From: Chlamydiales bacterium
GTDB taxonomy: Bacteria; Chlamydiota; Chlamydiia; Chlamydiales; JAACFD01
Direction: 5' to 3'
Length of the DNA: 10,472 bases
Assembly (NCBI GenBank): GCA_009937555.1
Contig: JAACFD010000049.1
Location: 1-10,472, forward strand
Below are positions 6,146 to 10,472 of the stretch, one piece after another. Under the pieces are notes generated by a model. It saw only the letters and a list, made by a program, of their open reading frames with translations, made no database searches and was not told where the DNA came from. Numbering within the stretch: the stretch's first letter is position 1; each line of letters starts with the position of its first letter. The position numbers and the translations under genes are program-made.

Positions 6146-7977
6146 TCACGCGGTTTGCTAAAAGTCTCTATCATCTGAGCAGCTTTGGGAGTGTCCGCTG
6201 ACATTGGGATATAGGCTTCATAGCTATACTTGATTTCATATGTCTCTTCAGCATCATGCCCTACTATTCCAACAAAACCATTGAGCGTGAGTTCTGGAGA
6301 TCGGCAGACCATTACATTAGTACCATCCTTAAGCTTTTCGCAGGAAAATTCATAGGGAATGCTAGGCTTCATACTGTGAAAGCAAATTGTAGCCCCACCC
6401 ATTGACATGCGGTTAGCGGCACTGAGGATCCTACTTCTTTCGAATAGAATTTCAGCCTGTTCATCTGTTTGCCCAAAAAGCACCTCGTTTGCCGTTGCAA
6501 ATTCTTTAATATAATTAATAAAATCCATCTTGAATTGATAGAAACCTGCTACTTTATTTTGAATTCCTCTTTGGTCCACTTTAGTTCTGCTTTGCATAGA
6601 CCTGCGTGTGCCTTCTTCAATTACATCATAATAGGAATTAGAGAAATCCTCTGGAGGGGGAGAGCTTCCCCTCTCAAGTATGCCCTCGGGTTTTCGTAAT
6701 TCTTCCTCTTTAAGCATTTCCTCAGACCCTGTGCTAGAGGATCTGCTTGAAACAGGGCTAGTAGATCTACTTGAACTTGCAATAGAAGAGCTATCATCAA
6801 GCACTGATCGTTTCATATCACTGATTGATCCAGTGCTTGAAAAATCTATTTCAACATTAGTATGGGTAGTGTAGCTTTCCACATGTCCTGAAAGAAGAAG
6901 AAACTCAAGTCCTCTTGCAAATTTAAGAGCGTCAGATTTTTTATGAATTGCTTTTAGTTCGCTTAGCAGTTCTTTATTTTCTGGAGTTAATTTCTTGGCT
7001 TCATCATAAGCTGCTTTTGCTATGTCAGCGACTTCTGTTGATCTGCTAGGTGCTGTTGTTAGAGGGTCGCTATCCTCTTCTAGGCGACTTACGAGGTCAG
7101 CTAATCTATCTTTAGTTGCATTGAATGTTTCTCCGCCTTTTGAGCTGAGGCATTCTTGAAGCTCTCTAGCAACGTTTAGGCCACTAACGACTTGTTTTAG
7201 GCTAGCAATTTCACTAATAAACCCCTCTCGACTTTCAAATACTTGGTTATTTTTTAAAGCTTCAAAGGCACTTTTCGTAAGCTCTATTGTTTTCTTAGCT
7301 CTTGGGTAAGTATCCGCTCGGCTTTCTTCTCCGTTTCTACCCAGATGTTCTAAAAATAGCTTTAGCTCAAAGACTGTAGATTCTATAGTACTACCCCCTT
7401 GAGACTTTATTAAAGACACTATTGTTTCAGCTATTCTTTTACTCTCTTCAGTAACTAGTGAATCTACTCTATCATTTAGCTTTGCTAGTAAATTGTTAAA
7501 TTCTTCATTTTCTTCTGAAAGAGCACTACCTTTTTCTACTTCTTCAAAAGCTTTATGTATCGCTTCTATCATGCTTGTAAGCCTTTTATAATTGTCAGGT
7601 CTCTCAGCAATATGAGGAGTACTTAAATCTTCAATGAATTGTTGTATTTCACTAGTAGCGCATTTGACAGGACCAACTTGTTGAGCGAGCATTAGCATTT
7701 CAACATCTCTTGCTAATCTTTTGGTTTCTGGATGCTCTATTGCACCAATTTGATTATGGAGCTTGCTCATAGCTTCGTTAAAGGCTTTGAGATTTTTTGG
7801 AGCCTTCCCCTTCTTTCTCTCTGTAATTTTTGCAAAAGCTTTCTTTGCTGTTTTAACAAGCTTTTCTTTTCCTTCGTACCTGCTTGGGCATTTTTCATCT
7901 TTTTCCAAAAAATCGCTAAACTTCTTTATTTCAGATGCAGCACTTTTAACAGGGCCGGGTAAAAACCACTCAAACAT
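6142..7977 (-). CDS. Large helical-repeat protein with Ser-rich linker, candidate effector (function unknown)
   Basis: I do not recognise this 611-aa protein as a family member. It has no signal peptide or membrane helix. The N-terminal part consists of four diverged helical repeats of 85-95 residues, at about 8-101, 102-193, 194-281 and 282-364. Each starts near a GPVK.A.SEI..F...L-like helix and ends with a helix of the form SxxKRxAxxxxxLxxxx. A low-complexity Ser-rich linker (about 380-418) and an acidic, proline-containing stretch (SPPPEDFSNSYYDVIEEG, about 439-456) follow. A compact C-terminal domain (about 465-611) is unassigned. The start is well supported by AGAGGA 7 bp before the ATG at 7977. 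It lies 69 bp after a small lipoprotein gene on the same strand and is convergent with lspA, stop codons overlapping. Modular, soluble, Ser-rich and beside a NEL-type ligase, it resembles a secreted chlamydial effector; this is inference. Confidence 0.8.
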   Translation of the reverse strand: MFEWFLPGPVKSAASEIKKFSDFLEKDEKCPSRYEGKEKLVKTAKKAFAKITERKKGKAPKNLKAFNEAMSKLHNQIGAIEHPETKRLARDVEMLMLAQQVGPVKCATSEIQQFIEDLSTPHIAERPDNYKRLTSMIEAIHKAFEEVEKGSALSEENEEFNNLLAKLNDRVDSLVTEESKRIAETIVSLIKSQGGSTIESTVFELKLFLEHLGRNGEESRADTYPRAKKTIELTKSAFEALKNNQVFESREGFISEIASLKQVVSGLNVARELQECLSSKGGETFNATKDRLADLVSRLEEDSDPLTTAPSRSTEVADIAKAAYDEAKKLTPENKELLSELKAIHKKSDALKFARGLEFLLLSGHVESYTTHTNVEIDFSSTGSISDMKRSVLDDSSSIASSSRSTSPVSSRSSSTGSEEMLKEEELRKPEGILERGSSPPPEDFSNSYYDVIEEGTRRSMQSRTKVDQRGIQNKVAGFYQFKMDFINYIKEFATANEVLFGQTDEQAEILFERSRILSAANRMSMGGATICFHSMKPSIPYEFSCEKLKDGTNVMVCRSPELTLNGFVGIVGHDAEETYEIKYSYEAYIPMSADTPKAAQMIETFSKPRD

Positions 7978-8046
7978 TGTCTTGTCCTCTTTTATTAAAC
8001 TAGTCCAGCTAGGCTATCGACACAAAGAGGAGGAAACTTTACGCTT

Positions 8047-8253
8047 TTATTTAGAGGATTCTTCTATGTCTTCACTATCAGCATTTTCAGGCTTTTGAGT
8101 TTTGATAGGCTTTTTGCCCTCTTTATCGCCTTTAAGTTTTTTCACCACTCTAGTTATTCCCTTATAGCGTTTAGTGTTGTCACTTTGCTCACACGATGAG
8201 AATAAAAGGGTGAGGGATGTAAATATTTGAATAAAAATGACTTGTTTTTTCAT
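8047..8253 (-). CDS. Small predicted lipoprotein
   Basis: A 68-aa product with a type II signal peptide: MKKQ, a hydrophobic core (VIFIQIFTSLTLLF), then SSC with Cys21 as the predicted lipidated residue. The mature part of about 48 residues is hydrophilic, Lys-rich in the middle (KKLKGDKEGKKPIK) and acidic at the end (ENADSEDIEESSK). It has no globular domain I recognise. Phe at lipobox position -3 is less usual than Leu. No strong Shine-Dalgarno is seen (AGAAAG about 8 bp upstream of the ATG at 8253). It precedes the 611-aa gene on the same strand by 69 bp and is divergent from the 8352 gene. Small, rapidly evolving lipoproteins of this shape are common in chlamydiae. That it is real rests on the signal peptide and its fit in the gap. 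Confidence 0.6.
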   Translation of the reverse strand: MKKQVIFIQIFTSLTLLFSSCEQSDNTKRYKGITRVVKKLKGDKEGKKPIKTQKPENADSEDIEESSK

Positions 8254-8351
8254 AAGAAACTTTCTTGAAGCTTTTGGTTAAAGGTAGTAAGTTCAGAATG
8301 TAGCGCTTAGAAGCTTTTCTATCTAGGTTAAATTACAGAAAGGGGATGTAG
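8254..8351. promoter_or_regulatory. Divergent intergenic region between lipoprotein and membrane protein genes
   Basis: This 98-bp gap must serve both divergent transcripts. It contains a 9-bp direct repeat GAAGCTTTT at about 8267-8275 and 8310-8318, each followed within 12 bp by GGTTAAA-like bases. No clear -35/-10 pair stands out. The + strand gene has a strong AAAGGGG ribosome binding site at the right edge. Confidence 0.3.
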
Positions 8352-8759
8352 ATGAGCATGAGTATGTTGGGGCAGCCCATAGCTTTAATTATTATAGGTA
8401 GTGTGTTAGCTATCTTTATTAAAGCAACCTTTAAGCTGTGGATTAAAACTAAGGCTAAATTTAAAAATCAGGTTCAAATTGATAAGCAGCAGGCATACAT
8501 GGAGTTAATAGTAGCTTTGCAGCAGCTAAACGAAGAGCAAAGTGAAACTAACAGTAACCGTTTTCATTTGGCATATGTAAAAGTATTGCTTTTGGGTAGT
8601 CCTGAGCTGGTACAGGTTTTATCTGAGTTTTCTGCAGAGCAAATGGACAGTGCAAGCATACAAAAGATTTATAATTTAATGAGGAAAGATCTTAGAATAG
8701 ATCCAAGGCCACTGAAGTATGAAGATTGTTCAAAAAAATCAGGCCGTGCCATTAAGTAA
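8352..8759 (+). CDS. Small membrane-anchored protein of unknown function
   Basis: A 135-aa protein with one N-terminal membrane helix at about residues 8-24, followed by a basic stretch (KATFKLWIKTKAKFK), which suggests a cytoplasmic C-terminus. The rest is predicted helical: a segment at about 43-95 containing YMELIVALQQLNEEQ and LAYVKVLLLGSPELVQVL, then IQKIYNLMRKDLRID near 103-117. Endings of the form '...MRKDL' recur in uncharacterised membrane-anchored bacterial proteins of similar size, so it may be one of those; no function is known to me. The ATG at 8352 is favoured among in-frame Met1, Met3 and Met5 because AAAGGGG lies about 7 bp ahead. A strong terminator follows at 8782, so it is probably transcribed alone. 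Confidence 0.75.
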   Translation: MSMSMLGQPIALIIIGSVLAIFIKATFKLWIKTKAKFKNQVQIDKQQAYMELIVALQQLNEEQSETNSNRFHLAYVKVLLLGSPELVQVLSEFSAEQMDSASIQKIYNLMRKDLRIDPRPLKYEDCSKKSGRAIK

Positions 8760-8781
8760 TTTCCATTCGATTTTTAGTTAT

Positions 8782-8818
8782 AAAAAGCCAAATTTAACAT
8801 GGCTTTTTTGTTTTTTTA
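8782..8818 (+). terminator. Strong intrinsic terminator
   Basis: AAAAAGCCA (8782-8790) pairs with TGGCTTTTT (8800-8808) around a 9-base loop; the stem is followed by T, G and seven more T. It lies 22 bp after the stop codon of the small membrane protein and isolates the downstream NEL gene from read-through. Confidence 0.85.
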
Positions 8819-8898
8819 TTTAACTTTCTACTTTACTTAACAGTATTTTTATCAAGCTATAAAACAGTGTTAAGTTATTGATAATATATAAAATACGA

Positions 8899-8927
8899 GT
8901 GATATCATAATACTACTGATCTATAAT
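8899..8927 (+). promoter_or_regulatory. Probable promoter of the NEL-type ligase gene
   Basis: GTGATA (8899-8904) and a perfect TATAAT (8922-8927) are 17 bp apart, predicting a start near 8934, about 29 nt before the ATG. AGGA (8952-8955) then lies 7 bp before the start. The gap 8819-8962 is otherwise very AT-rich and I see no coding signal in it. Housekeeping-type sigma recognition is inferred from the consensus match. Confidence 0.5.
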
Positions 8928-8962
8928 TGATATTTAGTCACTGTATAAAGTAGGAAAATTAA

Positions 8963-10369
8963 ATGGGATCGGTTGAAGGACCTTCAGATTATTCAAGTAT
9001 TAAAAGTTTTATCGATCAACAGCAATTAGCAATAGGTGATTTACCGGGACCTGTTGATGGAGCTGCTATACTAGCGGGTAAAGTGCTATCTTATCTCCAA
9101 GAGAATATTGCAGGGTTAAGTAATAATCAACTAGGGGCGATTGGTGGATTTACCGAGCGTTTTTCTTCTGATGACTGGGGCCCTGAGTTAAAGCAAGCTG
9201 CAAGCAGAGTCGCAACAGCTGCTCAGGAGCAGATTAATCACAGCTCAAGGCCGGTGCGTAGAAGAAGGGGGGAGGGCAGAGAAAGAGAGCCAGTGGACCT
9301 AGATGGGCTTGAGCAAAGAATAAGAGATACTCTTAGTTATACCAATAGAATTATGGCTGAGCTGGAGCGTCGTTTTCCCTCTAGGCCTGCAGTAGTAGTT
9401 ACTCCTCAGGTAAAACAGGACTGTGCTAGAAAAGCAATTGATGATCTTTATCAAATAGTTGGGGTGGATCCTGAAAAAAGGGATTACTTTGGACCGGTTT
9501 TAGATAAAGTTGAAGGAGCGCAAGATTGGGCAATGAAGCTGATGGAAATGGCAGAGTTCACTAGCACGAGCGAAGATAGTGGGGAATTAAAAAAAGCTTT
9601 AGCTTCTAAGATTTTATCATATTTAGATAAGGCTAATACTGACCCTGGATTTCTAGAAGTCTTTAAAGAGATAATTGCAGAGGCTAAAATTACCTGTGGT
9701 GATAGAGTATCTTTATCCATCTTAAAGATGGGAATTAACTATAAAATTATGACAGCAGATAAAACAAACCTTCCGGAGTTGTCACACCTTTTGATTAACG
9801 GTTCTTTTTTATTAAGTACTCTGGAGAATGTTGCTAGAACGAAAGTGAAGGATATTAATGAAGCTCGCATGCAAGATCTAAAAGAATCTGGAAAAGAGTT
9901 CGATCTTGAAGAGGATGGTGTGGACCAAATAGAGGTCTATCTTGGATATCCAATTCAATTAAAAGCTGAGCTTGATATCCCTATTGATGTTGAATTCATG
10001 CGCTTTTATACCTGCAGTGACTTAACAGAAGGGGATATAGAAGCAGCAAAAGAGTTTGCAAATAGTTCTCTGCTTCAATCAGAGGCAAAATATGAACAGC
10101 TTGTATCAGACTCTACCTGGAAGGATGCGTTAAGTAATAAGTATCCAGAAAAGTATGCCTTGATTCAAGACCGGTATGAGCAAGCTTATGATTGTGTAAG
10201 TTTAGGTGAGGATAGTAAGGTTATAGAGATCTACCAAGAGGGCTTAATTGCCTTGTCAAAGCATGCAATACTTGCTAGAGATTCTGAGGAGTCAAAAGAA
10301 AGTATGGGGGCTTTTGATAATGCGATTAAAAATTTAAATATTATCATCGGACCTTCCGCCGCCGCATAG
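8963..10369 (+). CDS. NEL-domain (IpaH/SspH-type) E3 ubiquitin ligase lacking leucine-rich repeats, candidate secreted effector
   Basis: The C-terminal half (about residues 205-468) matches the NEL domain of Shigella IpaH and Salmonella SspH/SlrP, bacterial E3 ligases that pass ubiquitin through a cysteine thioester in host cells. The catalytic loop CGDRV has Cys245 and Asp247 (CxD motif). It is followed by a helix, then LLINGSFLLSTLENVARTKV (276-295), VDQIEVYLGYPIQL (320-333) and MRFYTCSDLTEGDI (346-359), which parallel the IpaH blocks VDEIEVYLAFQTML and MRFYGVSGVTANDL. A tryptophan (WKDAL, 386-390) and the helical end also fit. About 223 residues follow the cysteine, close to IpaH. Instead of leucine-rich repeats the first 200 residues are helical, with an Arg-rich stretch at 99-108. 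No signal peptide is seen; type III export would be expected of a chlamydial effector but cannot be read here. It has its own promoter and SD, so it is probably monocistronic. Confidence 0.85.
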   Translation: MGSVEGPSDYSSIKSFIDQQQLAIGDLPGPVDGAAILAGKVLSYLQENIAGLSNNQLGAIGGFTERFSSDDWGPELKQAASRVATAAQEQINHSSRPVRRRRGEGREREPVDLDGLEQRIRDTLSYTNRIMAELERRFPSRPAVVVTPQVKQDCARKAIDDLYQIVGVDPEKRDYFGPVLDKVEGAQDWAMKLMEMAEFTSTSEDSGELKKALASKILSYLDKANTDPGFLEVFKEIIAEAKITCGDRVSLSILKMGINYKIMTADKTNLPELSHLLINGSFLLSTLENVARTKVKDINEARMQDLKESGKEFDLEEDGVDQIEVYLGYPIQLKAELDIPIDVEFMRFYTCSDLTEGDIEAAKEFANSSLLQSEAKYEQLVSDSTWKDALSNKYPEKYALIQDRYEQAYDCVSLGEDSKVIEIYQEGLIALSKHAILARDSEESKESMGAFDNAIKNLNIIIGPSAAA

Positions 10370-10404
10370 CTTAGGTAGTTGATAATAAGCTGTCTAAGGT
10401 TTGT
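10370..10404 (+). terminator. Possible weak terminator after the NEL gene
   Basis: CTTAGGTAG (10370-10378) can pair with CTGTCTAAG (10390-10398), two of nine pairs being G-U, around an 11-base loop, followed by GTTTGTT. It begins right after the stop codon. The T-run is interrupted, so efficiency would be low. The last 70 bp of the window contain a second small inverted repeat (TCCCG/CGGGA around an A-run, 10444-10462) and no recognisable gene. Confidence 0.35.
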
Positions 10405-10472
10405 TAATTAAGTTGATTTATTTGTGCTAGCTGTTCATAATGCTCCCGTAAAAAAATCGGGAAGACTTATGA

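Noticed and set aside
6469..8098. Several + strand open frames opposite the 611-aa gene, the longest 111 codons
   Set aside because: They are antisense shadows of the - strand gene, which has a strong SD and coherent repeats; the longest also runs into the small lipoprotein gene.
9484..9720. A 78-codon frame antisense to the NEL gene
   Set aside because: It covers the complement of the conserved NEL catalytic region and has no start signal or domain.
10444..10472. Start of another gene at the ATG near 10469 with GGGAAG upstream
   Set aside because: Only one codon is visible, so nothing can be supported.

Overview
The window looks like a piece of a chlamydial (Chlamydiota) chromosome, probably from an environmental or amoeba-associated lineage rather than a classical Chlamydia. 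The grounds are the order dnaB - mnmG (gidA) - lplA on one strand, which from memory is also the order in Chlamydia; an AT-rich sequence with short intergenic gaps; an LspA with chlamydia-like deviations; and, next to this core, large proteins that look like host-directed effectors.

Layout, left to right. Positions 1-761 hold the 3' part of a GT39/ArnT-like membrane glycosyltransferase gene on the + strand. Its visible 5' end is broken by an exact 32-bp tandem duplication, either a real frameshift or a contig-edge artefact. Positions 862-1038 (+) hold a probable structured RNA of about 177 nt, with a long closing stem, an irregular apical rod and a T-run, resembling 6S RNA in architecture. 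On the - strand from 5319 down to 1039 lie dnaB (replicative helicase), a tiny 30-codon gene for an AURKAIP1/COX24 (bS22-like) basic ribosomal protein, mnmG (tRNA wobble-uridine modification) and lplA (lipoate ligase), the last overlapping mnmG by 41 bp. A tRNA-Ser(GCU) gene and lspA (lipoprotein signal peptidase) follow on the + strand.

After lspA the window changes character. On the - strand, a small predicted lipoprotein (8047-8253) and a 611-residue protein with four diverged helical repeats, a Ser-rich linker and an unrecognised C-terminal domain (6142-7977) may form one operon. On the + strand follow a small membrane-anchored protein (8352-8759) with a clear terminator, then a 468-residue protein (8963-10369). 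The C-terminal half of that protein matches the IpaH/SspH NEL family of bacterial E3 ubiquitin ligases, including a CxDR catalytic loop, but it has no leucine-rich repeats.

The left half is housekeeping: replication, translation, cofactor attachment and lipoprotein maturation. The right half is accessory and probably acts on the host. The NEL-type ligase with a non-LRR front end, and the repeat protein that shares an LPGPV-type N-terminal motif with it, are the most interesting items. Secretion, substrates and a functional link between the two are inferred, not shown by the sequence.
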